Shown piece by piece: positions 54,239-64,000 of a DNA stretch of 64,000 nucleotides. Location: positions 1,488,001 through 1,552,000 of the forward strand of contig JAVHNS010000008.1 in NCBI GenBank assembly GCA_036872755.1, read 5' to 3'. This DNA is from Orbilia blumenaviensis. Lineage: Eukaryota; Ascomycota; Orbiliomycetes; Orbiliales; Orbiliaceae. The notes under the pieces are model-generated. The model made no database searches, was not told the DNA's origin, and was given only the letters and a program-made list of their open reading frames with translations. Within the stretch, counting starts at the first letter, position 1; the number at the start of each line of letters is the position of its first letter. The position numbers and the translations under genes are program-made.

Positions 54239-54335
54239 GCCCGGTTAGCTCAATCGGTAGAGCGTAAGACTCTTAAACTTGCTAAAAGTGGACAGAACAA
54301 TCTTAAGGCTGCGGGTTCGACCCCCGCATCGGGCT
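54239..54335 (+). tRNA. tRNA-Lys (CTT) with 24-nt intron
   Basis: Full cloverleaf: acceptor GCCCGGT/ATCGGGC, anticodon stem TAAGA/TCTTA with loop CTCTTAA giving anticodon CTT (54272-54274). T arm is GCGGG-TTCGACC-CCCGC and the discriminator is T. The canonical intron follows base 37 at 54276..54299 (24 nt). A and B box sequences (TAGCTCAATCGG, GGTTCGACC) are intact, so it should be transcribed by RNA polymerase III. Confidence 0.93.
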
Positions 54336-55200
54336 TCTCTACATCCTGGAGAAGCAGTAGATGCATCCGCATAAGATTAGGCAATTTTTTTGCTAGTCCT
54401 CGCCCCTGAAGGGAGAAAAATACTGTTTGATTTTCTTAATTTTTTTCCTCAGGGCTTTTTGGGCCCAAAGTCCAGAGATTCTAGTACAGCATTAGACCTC
54501 TTCATTCTCTCGTTTTCAAGGCTGGGCGGTGTTGTTTAATGCTATTTTTATCGTTTCTTAAACTTCGGGTTTCCCATCTCGTGATCTCCATAAAAAATTC
54601 TGTGTCGATCCCGTGATCACGCACCACTTTTGGGAAGAACCGAAAATGTGTTGGCGTGAACGTTGCATTCTGAATGGGTTGCACACATAACTATGTGTTA
54701 AACACATTCATCCCCAATAGGATGCCTCCCATCTGGCATATATTGAGTTACCTAAGAAACTTTCGAAGCCTTCCATCTCCACCATCATCACCCCATCGTG
54801 TTTTTAATTCTTTTCTATCATCTATTCCATCTCTACTCATCATGGAATTCTTCTTTCCTCTGGCAGTGAGCTCCTGCTCCTACCCATTTGAGCTATGGAT
54901 CCGCTATCTGCAAACACCTGTTATCACTCCACAGAGCCAGATATACAAAGCACTCAACGAGACCAGGCACTACCAAATCCCCCATACAGCCAGAGCGGTC
55001 TAGTTTACCAAGTCTAGCAACTCATAATAAGCTATATAAGCCATTGAAGCTTTCTTCGAGGCAACCGGTAGTCGGCTCGGAGACCCACCCTCCACCCAGC
55101 ATATAGATATGCAACTATTTTTCTGTCCCTAATCGAATGACTAATACGGCTTACAATAAATTAATGATACAGACTTCAGAATCCTCTGGTAACGTAAGCG

Positions 55201-55218
55201 CCCCCCCCCCCCCCCCCC
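55201..55218. repeat. poly-C tract (18 bases)
   Basis: Uninterrupted C run, unusual in an AT-leaning intergenic tract; length may be unreliable in assembly. Confidence 0.85.
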
Positions 55219-58200
55219 TCAAGTATCAGGGCAGCCCTACACCGACTGATCCGAGGCTATCCGTGACTGTAGAAGTTGTTGTATATAATCGTTTCAAACA
55301 GTGTCAATAGCTGTCTATCTAGAATGCCTATTTACATTCAAGAAATTTTTATGGTTCCCAAATAGCATTAAAGCTCTGAGAATCAAGCCCATGAGGTGAA
55401 ATGACATATATTTATAGATGCCGATTCTGTGCACGTCCAACCTGAGCAGGTCACCAACTCTGCACTAGGGAATTTTTATCAGATTATGGCAAGCATGGAT
55501 TCTCTGACGACCATTGATTGCATGAAAATCCCACAAAAAGCTTAACATCGGTCTCTTTGGCTCACATTTGTTCCAAAGAATACTGTAAGTGTGTTGAGAG
55601 GCTTTAATACAACGACACACTCTTCTCGCGTCGGATCTATGTACCCAGAATTATTACAAACGGCACACAAATCATTATTCTGTACAGCGAATTTCCTCAA
55701 TAGCTGGGGATTTCCACCAAATTTTGATACCGTAGGAAAACGTGGCAGACTTAGTAGAAACTTCTCGGTTCAAGTCACCAAATCTTCGTGGCCAAATTAA
55801 AGCTGTAACTTCTTAACCCGGTTTGGAAACCTTCGAGCCGTCTCTTGAGTTTGTTGAAAATCCCTACGATGTGCTACCGCATCTAGGAAGGCCTAATTAT
55901 ATGAGGGTTTGGGTATCATCATTATGAGAGTTACGTACTATCTACGTCAGTGGTTTATTTCAGTGGACATCATAATCCGGCTATGATCATTCACCCACCT
56001 ATCTCGCAGAATGTGGATCTCCCAAGGCTAGGCATAAAATTCGGATCCATTATCTTCCATGCAGGTAATCTAGTCTTTAAGGAGCACGAATAACTCTATA
56101 CAGAATTTAAAGATTTTTTCTCTCTGAAATTGGTCTATGCTGGCGCACCAACTTCGGTTGGAAATTTGTCTTCAACTGATGTCATCTACGTAGACCTACA
56201 TAAAAGCACTTTAAACGGTGTTACGGCAGATATAATGAGGGAAATCGTTTATTACGCTAGGGGCGCATTCCGGGTTTGACAATTACACAAAACCGTAAAC
56301 GTCTATGCACGATCGCAAACTGATACCGTTACACCCGTCCGCTGAACACAATGACGGATAACAGGACGCAGGAGGCGACCAGCCAGGCTCCTATAGCTAT
56401 AGCGCCTTTGGTCCTGCAGGGATGCAGATGGCCGTGTTCCACAACACCCCGCAATCCAAACTGTGCGACTTTAGGTACTATTATATGATGATGTTTATTG
56501 AATAAGCCATAAATTAGCTTTCTTCGAAAATGAAACAAAATATAGAAATTAAGGTATACCTGCTGGAGCACAGGCTATTTAACACAGAAAAACTGTGGGA
56601 TAGTTCGGGCCCCAGTTTGCGACATGCATAGCGTCATTTGTAACGCATTTCTAGAAAGCTTCTGTATCGAGGCTCAGATGCTCTCCAGATATTCAAGCGA
56701 GCAAGGGAGGGTACCCCAATGAATATGAAAGCCGTTGGCAAATGGCCCCTAGACCTTGTTCTAGCCGGAATATCTAGATTGCAGGACCAACTGCGATCCT
56801 TATAGCTTAACTAGCAAATGGGATAGAAGACAGGATACTGAATGAAGGTAGAACCTTACGAGGGAAGTGGATAGGATGGGAAGAGAAATGTGATGTTCGA
56901 CTAAGAACATGAGCTACGTGTATACACTGCGTCTCAATCCTGTGCTTTGGGCTTACCAAATTTATGGTAGATAGGTGCGTGAGTTATCTGTAAGCCGTTT
57001 GTTGATAGACTGCATAAACTGGATACGCATTGACGATGGCGGAAGGGGCGTGTACCAAAGAGCTTAATTCCATCGAACTTACAAATCTAGTGAAATTAGT
57101 TTAAGAAACCAACAGAACCTCACCAGTCATGATAGTATGGTACATGACCAGCCATACTAAGATTAATGCCTTTCCTTCGGGATATGGATTTGATGAGCTC
57201 CGTGCTTCAATTTTGGAAAGTTTCCCAGCTATTAAATACGCGCATAGTATACCCGTGGTAACCATAAAACCATAATTTTCTGCAGGCCTATTTAGACATC
57301 CGGATATTCATATGCGCGTAAATGCGCCAGGCTCATCCATAAGATGATGAGAACATTGGATTCGAAATAACGTATATAGGCCGCCCTAGCAAGTCCAACC
57401 GTCTTGGATTTTTTTTTTTTTTTGAAGGTCTATAATTCACGCCTGCGTATTTAAAGCCTCTGCCAATCGATGCGATACAATTAATATAACCTCATGATCC
57501 CGACATTCAGCATATGAATTAGGAATTGAAAACTCTCGCGCTCTGATTTCCCAATTGAAAGTGCCACCAACCCCCATTTTCCGTTGCAAGAAGGGTCCGT
57601 TGCCTGATTGTGAACTCTAAATAATTTTCTAGCAGCATAATACCGACGTTTTGCGCGATGTGTATGCACTTGTAGAAATCTAGAAAGATGTGCCAGCCGA
57701 GAGAAGAAATTTACATATTGTTGTTGCACATACAATTTTCAAATTCCTCTCGCCTCCTGATTTTATCCGCCAAACTTGCTATCCTTGACGAGGGAAAGCC
57801 GTTTTATCCAAGGCCGAGAACTAGGTCTTAGCTTCAGAATGAACAGGCCAAGCTTTTTGATCAAGCTTTAAAGCTTATAATAAGCGGTATAAACAATTAA
57901 TACAGGATTAAGCTCCACAAACCTTAGGGATCCACATCTACCGAACATTGCATTCCTCTCCATTTACTCGGAAGCACTCCCCAGTTTGGCCCGACTTTCA
58001 CCAACCCCTCCCGATTCCACTGCGATATTTTGCCCCAACGGCGTTCTATGTGTCAGGCAATTTCCACCAATATTCTCCGCCATACGGAGAACAGCCATAC
58101 CTCGTTGGAAGTTACACGTGCACAACGACGTGTTATTCTTGGTAGCACGGGCTGAAAACAGGCATATTCATTGCAACCCCTGTATGGTTACAATGCGAAG

Positions 58201-58423
58201 CGAGAGCGAACAAGTTAATACTAGACTATCCCCTTTTTAGGCTTGAATATGGAGCTAGCCTCCTCTACACAATGAGGTGATCTGCCTGTACAACCTTGTC
58301 CATTTGAACGGGTGAGCTAAAGGCAACAAAAATGTTACTATTAATTGTTAGATCGAGTAAATTCCCGATCGGTCGAAAGATACTAGCATGATGCGAGGGT
58401 GCTTCGAAGACTGGGTTGAGAGG

Positions 58424-58430
58424 TATATAA
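58424..58430 (+). promoter_or_regulatory. TATA box of the small secreted protein gene
   Basis: GGTATATAAGG context, 184 bp upstream of the start codon. Clear TATA elements are rare in this window and typify regulated genes. Confidence 0.6.
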
Positions 58431-58613
58431 GGCCTGGCCATCCTCGTCCTATCGATGTTTTTACTTCCCATCCACAGCCTCAACATCGCTTGAACATCTT
58501 TGGTATCTCTAATACTTGATATATATCGATCTTTAGAGCTCAGCTCCTACCATATATACTACTCTCGTTAACTGTCTGCCATCTTTCGGCCCCAGTCTAT
58601 CGTAACCAGCATC

Positions 58614-59108
58614 ATGCAATTGACCAATCTCCTCCTTCCCATCCTTTCGCTCACTTCGGTTCTGAGCGCGAGCCCAATCCAAGTGCTCGAACCCCGGGCC
58701 GACACCCCCGCCAATGTCTTCAAAATCTCAAATTTCTCTAACAGCGGTGTCCCACATTCGCTCCTCTCCTACGTTTCATTTACCGTAGAAGGCTCCAACT
58801 GGTCGTCATATTGCACTGCGTCTTCTTCCGTCAAGCCATCTATCGCTACTACGCCCTTCCCAACCAAATGCAACAAGCCCGGTATCTCTTTTGGATTCGA
58901 GGTCAAGACCGGAATTGGTTATGTCTTGACCATCATCCATAGATACAATAAGGACCAGTCTATCAATCTCGGTACCATCTGGGCTGGCACCGACGTCCAA
59001 ACCAGGGTTAATCCAGCCAACCCTAATGGCAACGTCGAATACCTCAACTATCCATCCAACTTTACTATTCCATACAGTACCTATACCCAGCCAAAGAAGG
59101 CTACCTAA
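58614..59108 (+). CDS. small secreted protein, candidate effector (AA1-like)
   Basis: Single exon, 164 residues. A signal peptide (about 1-19, LLLPILSLTSVLSASP) is followed by LEPRAD, where the Arg may be a pro-peptide cleavage point. The mature part starts VFKISNFSNSGVPHSLLSYV and then SFTVEGSNWSSYCTASS, the pattern of small beta-sandwich secreted proteins such as the Alt a 1/AA1-like group. Two cysteines are visible in the mature region (YCTAS, TKCNK), enough for one disulfide, fewer than typical Alt a 1. Possible N-glycosylation sites occur (NWSS, NFTI). It stands alone in a gene-poor tract between tRNA genes and has a TATA promoter. Role in host or microbe interaction is inferred only from secretion, size and location. 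Confidence 0.75.
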   Translation: MQLTNLLLPILSLTSVLSASPIQVLEPRADTPANVFKISNFSNSGVPHSLLSYVSFTVEGSNWSSYCTASSSVKPSIATTPFPTKCNKPGISFGFEVKTGIGYVLTIIHRYNKDQSINLGTIWAGTDVQTRVNPANPNGNVEYLNYPSNFTIPYSTYTQPKKAT

Positions 59109-59624
59109 AATGGGTCAGATAGCAAAATGGGCAAGGCCAATCAATAATATTGTGGTCTAAGTTGAAATATATCTTCACACACTCCTTGAATTTAAGAATA
59201 GGCCTTTGAATTCAGGTGCATATTGTGTTTCTTGTTTTAATTTTTCTTATAACGACAATTCCCTATCTTTTAAGATGTAACGGGTCATGTAATCTAGACG
59301 AAATATGCCGACACGCCAATATCAAGCTTAGCTAGTTAATTATAAAAATATAATATCTCTCATTTTAGAGTACCGTCCTCAAGATTGTAAAAGACTATCT
59401 ATAGATGTTAATTTGTCTCATGCCTGGACTTCGGACTTTAATATGCCGAGATTACTTAGTCCTCATATGATCATGCCCTAGTGTCTCCACCTTCTTTGTC
59501 TCCGAACAATGACACCTTCCGTGTGCGATCTGACACGCATCTAGAATAATAATAATAAGCAAAAAACATATTGCCCATCGAGGCACGGAGATACCAATTT
59601 AAGATGCAAAAGAGAAGGCTATCA
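59109..59624. other. gene-free flank
   Basis: 3-prime flank of the secreted-protein gene and downstream side of tRNA-Pro; nothing else seen. Confidence 0.45.
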
Positions 59625-59712
59625 GGCGGTTACCAGGGCTCGAACCTGGGACCTCTCGCATACTGATCGTGAAGAACCCTAAGCGAGAATTATACCACTA
59701 AACCATAACCGC
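59625..59712 (-). tRNA. tRNA-Pro (AGG) with 16-nt intron
   Basis: Minus strand. Acceptor GCGGTTA/TAACCGC, D arm with GGTTTAGTGGTATAAT and anticodon stem CTCGC/GCGAG. Anticodon AGG lies at 59680..59678 with G37, and the intron is at 59676..59661 (16 nt). T arm CCAGG-TTCGAGC-CCTGG is perfect and the discriminator is C. The anticodon is the usual fungal Pro isoacceptor. All stems pair, so it looks functional. Confidence 0.9.
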
Positions 59713-60177
59713 ATGAGTGGAGATCACGGCGGCGAATAAGCATCCATAGCGCTTGCCGGAATAGGGCTCTATGGGTGCCACTAGACAGTCTTGTCGCCCT
59801 GTGAGGTATAGACAGTTTGAGTAAATTTCTCAGGATCTATATTCAACAGGGCTATAGTTGCGGATTTGATCTAATGTGCTTAGTTTACTAGAATTATATT
59901 GTGTGAGGGTTTCTATCCAGGGAAGACCTGTTGATACCCGTGCCAAACCTAAACCATCTGATGAATGCTGTATATTTATAAATATATGAGGAAGAGGGTG
60001 CTAGTAGAATGTGCCTGGAGCTAGGCTAGTTGTTTCCAGCTAACCCCAGAAAAACTTTTCAACGACCTTGTTGGATTTCCACCGAAGATGTGTTGAGCTC
60101 TTTCGCCTTCCTTCGAGTATAAACCCAGTTGGTATTAGCTTTAACATACGCATTACATAGATGATCATCATCTGCCT
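59713..60177. other. spacer between divergent tRNA genes
   Basis: No coding frame or RNA seen. It separates tRNA-Pro (-) from tRNA-Gln (+), which point away from each other. Confidence 0.45.
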
Positions 60178-60257
60178 GGTTGTATGGTGTAGTGGTTAGC
60201 ACTCCAGATTCTGATCAGTGATTTCTGGCGACTTGGGTTCAATTCCCAATACGACCT
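60178..60257 (+). tRNA. tRNA-Gln (CTG) with 8-nt intron
   Basis: Acceptor GGTTGTA/TACGACC, D arm GGTGTAGTGGTTAGCAC, anticodon stem CCAGA/TCTGG with loop TTCTGA-T. The anticodon is CTG (60211-60213). The extra 8 bases TCAGTGAT (60215-60222) lie at the canonical intron position after base 37. T arm TTGGG-TTCAATT-CCCAA is perfect. Without the 8 bases the loop has the normal seven nucleotides. Confidence 0.9.
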
Positions 60258-60556
60258 CTTAATCAACCTTTCTTTTTTTTCTTCTTCTTTGCACGGTATT
60301 TTTTTGTTCATAGTTGCAAGGATCCCTTCTAAACCATAGTCTCACTTTTACGTTTTTGAAGAGTCCTAGAGCGCTGCAGTTTGATACTATTGGCGGGGAC
60401 CCCAAACTTTGCCTCAAGTAAACGTCTTTTCGGAGATACTTCATCATCAGTGGCCCTCGAGTTGGCAAAAGTTGGCGATGGGTCGCAACACGTGACCTTA
60501 GATGGGGCTCTTTGACGTCACAGGCACAAAACTGGAAATGTGTTGTGATGCATCTG

Positions 60557-60604
60557 GAAGCCTCTCGAAGGAGCCACCAGCCGGTACCAGTTTCCGGTGC
60601 CTTC
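60557..60604. promoter_or_regulatory. heat-shock-element-like sites upstream of HSP104
   Basis: GAAGCCTCTCGAA (60557-60569) has GAA units 10 bp apart with CTC at the intermediate position. TTCCGGTGCCTTC (60592-60604) has TTC units 10 bp apart. Both fit gapped or imperfect Hsf1 binding sites, about 310-350 bp upstream of the ATG. Confidence 0.5.
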
Positions 60605-60794
60605 TACGTCAGTCTGGATCCATCTCGCGGTCTTGAGCTACAAGGTCAGACCACTGCTTGGGTTTAAATAAATTTACCTGTTCTCGTTCGTTTCAGATCC
60701 TTCTTTTCTTTCCCAGTGCTCTAATATTAATTAATCGAACGAACCCGCCGAGTGATCAGATCACGAACTGTCACCTGAGCATTCGCCAGAGACG

Positions 60795-60802
60795 TATATA
60801 AG
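60795..60802 (+). promoter_or_regulatory. TATA box of HSP104
   Basis: CGTATATAAGAACC, 118 bp upstream of the start codon, consistent with a strongly inducible promoter. Confidence 0.65.
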
Positions 60803-60912
60803 AACCACCAGCGCACATCTAACGAAGTTACGAACATAAACATATACATACAGACTTCGATCCTTACCTCTCACAACACACCTCCTAATAGTCTGATATC
60901 AAAGATTTCAAG

Positions 60913-63705
60913 ATGTCCGGACCAGGCGGTCATGAATACACGGACAGGGCTCTTGCAGCCATCAAGAGCGCCATCGAACTCGCCGCACAATACTCACATG
61001 TCGAGATCCGCCCGATAAACCTGGCGGTTTCTCTCCTAACCCCTCCACCGGACGATAGTAAACCAGGCGTCACTGATGCAGTCCCCCAGGGACCCTCTCT
61101 CTTCCGCCAGGCCGTCGAACGTGCCAACGGCGACTTCCAAACCTTTGATCGAGAACTGAAGAAAGCACTCGTTCGACAGCCTTCTCAGGATCCACCACCC
61201 GAAAACCCCACATTCTCCCCCACTATGTCCAAGGTTTTACGGAAAGCACATGATCTACAGAAACTCCAGAAGGACAAGTTTATTGGCGTCGACCATTTAA
61301 TTATGGGTGTCGTCGAGGACCCGGGTATCCAAGTTGCCTTGAAAACAGCCAACATTCCAAATAATAAGGTTTTATTGGACGCTATCACTGCCATCCGAGG
61401 TGATAGACGAATGGACAGCAAAACTGCAGATGCAGAATCTCCTAACGAGGCTCTCTCAAAATTCACGATCGATATGACGACTCAGGCAAGAGACGGGAAG
61501 CTCGACCCCGTTATCGGACGAGAAGAAGAAGTCCGAAGAGTCATCAGAATTCTATCGAGAAGGACAAAAAACAACCCGGTTTTGATTGGTGAACCCGGTG
61601 TTGGTAAGACCAGTGTTGCAGAAGGTTTGGCTCAGCGAATCGTCGCCGCTGATGTTCCTGCAAACCTCGCCCAATGCAAGCTTCTATCACTCGATGTTGG
61701 TGCATTAGTAGCCGGCAGTAAATATCGTGGAGAGTTTGAGGAGAGGATGAAATCTGTGTTGAAAGAAATAGAAGAAAGCAAGGAAATGATAGTGCTTTTC
61801 ATCGATGAGATCCATCTTCTCATGGGAGCTGGAGCCAGCGGTGAGGGTGGTATGGATGCGGCCAACTTGCTCAAACCAATGTTAGCCCGTGGCAAGCTTC
61901 ATTGTATCGGTGCCACCACCCTTGCTGAATACCGAAAGTACATCGAGAAGGACGCTGCCTTTGAACGTCGTTTCCAGCAAGTAATCGTCAAAGAACCATC
62001 GCTGCCCGAGACCATCTCTATTTTGAGAGGGCTGAAGGAACGATATGAAGTCCATCATGGAACGACAATCCTCGACTCTGCTCTTGTTGCATCTGCGACT
62101 TTGGCACAACGCTATCTCACATCACGGAAACTCCCAGATTCAGCCATTGATCTTATGGACGAAGCTTGCTCTGCTGTCCGAGTTGCCCGTGAATCCCAAC
62201 CCGAAGCCCTCGATCATCTTGAGCGTAAACTTCGCCAGATAGAAATCGAAATTCATGCCCTTGAACGAGAGAAAGATGCCGCTTCTAAAGAGCGTCTTGA
62301 AATCGCTCGCAAGGAAGCAGCGAACGTCCAAGAAGAATTGCGACCAGTTCGTGAGAAGTACGAATCCGAAATGCGACGAAGCAACGAGCTTCAGGATCTC
62401 AAGAAACGGCTTGAGGAAAAGCGACATAGAAGAGAGGCATTGGAGCGAGAGAGAAGATTCGGTGAGGTCTACGACCTTGACAAGCACGTCATCCCTGAGC
62501 TTGAGGAACGAATCAAGCATCTCGAGCGCCAGAAGGTCCAAGCCGAACTCGACCAGATTAATAACCCGGTTGAGGGCGAATCTCCACTCGTCACCGATGT
62601 CGTGGGACCGGATCAGATTAATGAAATCGTTGCAAGGTGGACTGGTATCCCCGTTACCCGTCTCAAGACTACAGAGAAGGAGAAGCTCCTCAATATGGAG
62701 AAGTATCTCTCAAAGGCTGTTGTCGGCCAGAAGGAAGCCGTCAAGGCAGTTTCCAATGCTATTCGTCTATCTCGATCTGGTCTAAACAACCCCAACCAAC
62801 CAATCGCCAGTTTCCTCTTCTGTGGTCCATCCGGCACTGGTAAAACACTTCTCACAAAGTGTCTTGCTGAGTTCTTGTTTGATGACCCGAAGAGCATGAT
62901 CCGCTTTGATATGTCCGAATACATGGAAAAGCACTCCGTGGCCCGACTTATTGGCGCACCACCCGGTTATATTGGTCATGATTCTGGTGGTCAGCTCACT
63001 GAAGCGCTTCGTCGAAAACCCTTTTCAATTCTGCTTTTCGACGAAGTTGAGAAAGCTGCAAAGGAGGTTCTTACAGTTCTCCTACAGCTTCTAGACGAGG
63101 GCCGTATCACAGACTCCCAAGGCCGCATTGTTGATGGCAAGAACACAGTTATTATCCTAACGTCAAATTTGGGAGCCGAATACCTCACCTCGAAACGCTC
63201 CGGTAGCGGGAGAATTGACTCCGAAACCCGGGAACTGGTGATGGGCGCGATCCGCCGTCACTTCCTGCCAGAGTTCATCAACCGTCTTAACTCTATCGTC
63301 ATTTTCAACCAATTAGGACGCAGTGGCATCAGGAAAATTGTGGATCTCAGGCTTGGTGAGATTCAGAAACGGCTTGTTGAGAACGGGAAAAATATTCGGA
63401 TTGTGGTTTCAGACGCCGCAAAGGACTACCTTGCACAAGCTGGGTTCTCGCAGGCATACGGTGCTAGAGTTATGCAGAGAGTTATCGAAAAGGAGGTTTT
63501 GAATCCCCTTGCTGTGTTGATCCTGAAGGGGGCGGTTCGAGACGGCGAGGAAGCTCATGTTGTGCTGAATGTCGATGCTGGAAGAGAGAAGATTATTGTT
63601 GTGCCGAATCACGATAGCGATGCCGAAGAAGATGTGGACGTTGAGATGAGCGACCTTGATGATGAGCAGATGATTGATGATGAGGTTAATGAGCTCTATG
63701 ATTAG
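60913..63705 (+). CDS. HSP104: Hsp104 disaggregase (ClpB/AAA+)
   Basis: Hexameric ATP-driven disaggregase of 930 residues that pulls proteins out of aggregates with Hsp70 and Hsp40 after heat stress. Single exon. N-terminal Clp-N domain; first AAA domain with Walker A GEPGVGKT (226-233) and Walker B LFIDEIH (295-301). The coiled-coil M-domain (about 420-540) is rich in Arg/Glu. The second AAA domain has Walker A GPSGTGKT (638-645), a pore loop GYIGHDSGG and Walker B LLFDEVE (707-713). The tail is acidic ([17 protein letters not shown]) and ends in LYD; the yeast acidic tail binds TPR co-chaperones, so a similar role is plausible. HSE-like sites and a TATA box upstream support heat induction. 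An NxxD-type mitochondrial targeting signal is absent, so this is the cytosolic form and not Hsp78. Confidence 0.97.
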   Translation: MSGPGGHEYTDRALAAIKSAIELAAQYSHVEIRPINLAVSLLTPPPDDSKPGVTDAVPQGPSLFRQAVERANGDFQTFDRELKKALVRQPSQDPPPENPTFSPTMSKVLRKAHDLQKLQKDKFIGVDHLIMGVVEDPGIQVALKTANIPNNKVLLDAITAIRGDRRMDSKTADAESPNEALSKFTIDMTTQARDGKLDPVIGREEEVRRVIRILSRRTKNNPVLIGEPGVGKTSVAEGLAQRIVAADVPANLAQCKLLSLDVGALVAGSKYRGEFEERMKSVLKEIEESKEMIVLFIDEIHLLMGAGASGEGGMDAANLLKPMLARGKLHCIGATTLAEYRKYIEKDAAFERRFQQVIVKEPSLPETISILRGLKERYEVHHGTTILDSALVASATLAQRYLTSRKLPDSAIDLMDEACSAVRVARESQPEALDHLERKLRQIEIEIHALEREKDAASKERLEIARKEAANVQEELRPVREKYESEMRRSNELQDLKKRLEEKRHRREALERERRFGEVYDLDKHVIPELEERIKHLERQKVQAELDQINNPVEGESPLVTDVVGPDQINEIVARWTGIPVTRLKTTEKEKLLNMEKYLSKAVVGQKEAVKAVSNAIRLSRSGLNNPNQPIASFLFCGPSGTGKTLLTKCLAEFLFDDPKSMIRFDMSEYMEKHSVARLIGAPPGYIGHDSGGQLTEALRRKPFSILLFDEVEKAAKEVLTVLLQLLDEGRITDSQGRIVDGKNTVIILTSNLGAEYLTSKRSGSGRIDSETRELVMGAIRRHFLPEFINRLNSIVIFNQLGRSGIRKIVDLRLGEIQKRLVENGKNIRIVVSDAAKDYLAQAGFSQAYGARVMQRVIEKEVLNPLAVLILKGAVRDGEEAHVVLNVDAGREKIIVVPNHDSDAEEDVDVEMSDLDDEQMIDDEVNELYD

Positions 63706-64000
63706 AGAAGCAGGGTCAATTTTGAACTTCCTTGAATAGTCACTTTTTTTTCTTCTCCTTTGTATATGGACTCGAAAGGCATCGTTGAGCTGAAGCTAGG
63801 GTTTAGATAATTCAAGCACATGGCATTTGCATTTGGCGTCTTTTGTTTAACTGCTGTTCTCTTCTTTATACTTCACTGTACTTATCTTGTGCTTTGCTTC
63901 TGTTTTTTTTTTTTTTTGCCTTCTAATTGATTGCGGCTTCATTTCTAGGTTCGAAGGAAGCCTGGGGGAAACTTTTACCTCCACAAGTTAGATCAATTAT
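63706..64000. other. HSP104 3-prime flank
   Basis: T-rich, with a 15-base T run at 63903. No other gene starts inside it. Confidence 0.5.

Larger units (their letters stand above)
54336..58613. other. 4.3-kb gene-poor tract
   Basis: No recognisable protein or RNA gene. It contains an 18-base C run (55201), T runs (57409-57423), and a few short open frames without domains. One 42-codon frame (57144-57272) reads like a fragment of coding sequence but has no relatives that I know. A TATA box for the small secreted protein lies at 58424. Confidence 0.4.

Overview
The window is nuclear DNA from a filamentous ascomycete (Pezizomycotina-type). The evidence is short spliceosomal introns (49-91 nt) with GTRNGT donors, CTAAC-like branch sites and YAG acceptors, pyrimidine-rich 5-prime leaders, and genes whose closest known relatives are fungal: Osh1, Pbs2, Hsp104, Ats1/Kti13, Aar2, TFIIIC tau55 and a fungal GH79 enzyme. 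I cannot name the species from sequence alone. There are no operons, no CRISPR array and no obvious intact transposon. Many genes lie 1-5 kb apart.

Layout: 0.5-3.8 kb holds MED27 and ornithine decarboxylase (both minus). 6.1-14.3 kb is denser: a coiled-coil nuclear-type protein (-), RPS14 (-), an Ats1/Kti13-like RCC1 protein (+), AAR2 (+) and a TFIIIC tau55-type histidine-phosphatase protein (-). 14.8-15.5 kb holds the relic of a LaeA/UMTA-type methyltransferase. 15.8-19.1 kb has FKBP12 (+) facing a secreted GH79 enzyme (-) with a Thr-rich basic insertion. 19.1-23.4 kb is gene-free. 23.4-33.8 kb has an LRR protein, a secreted carboxylesterase and an Osh1-type oxysterol-binding protein (all minus). 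36.8-44.3 kb has choline kinase and the Pbs2 MAPKK (both plus) with long leaders. 45.2-46.6 kb is an F-box-type gene broken by one in-frame TAG. 49.1-53.5 kb has a PIN/auxin-efflux-like transporter and a SET-domain protein. 53.5-60.9 kb is gene-poor and holds three intron-bearing tRNA genes (Lys-CTT, Pro-AGG, Gln-CTG) and one small secreted protein. 60.9-63.7 kb is HSP104 with heat-shock-element-like promoter sites.

Most genes are independent housekeeping functions: Mediator, U5 snRNP assembly, TFIIIC, ribosome, tRNA-modification partner, phosphatidylcholine and polyamine synthesis, sterol transport, osmostress signalling and disaggregation. I reconstructed splice junctions by hand for MED27, ODC, RPS14, tau55, carboxylesterase, OSH1, choline kinase, PBS2 and the transporter; in each case the phases close exactly. 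I did not find a convincing new multi-gene system. The best leads are the GH79 insertion, the two broken genes, the small secreted protein in the tRNA-rich gene-poor tract, an inverted repeat in the RPS14/ATS1 promoter, and a recurring TACCTAGGTA-type palindrome seen between genes.
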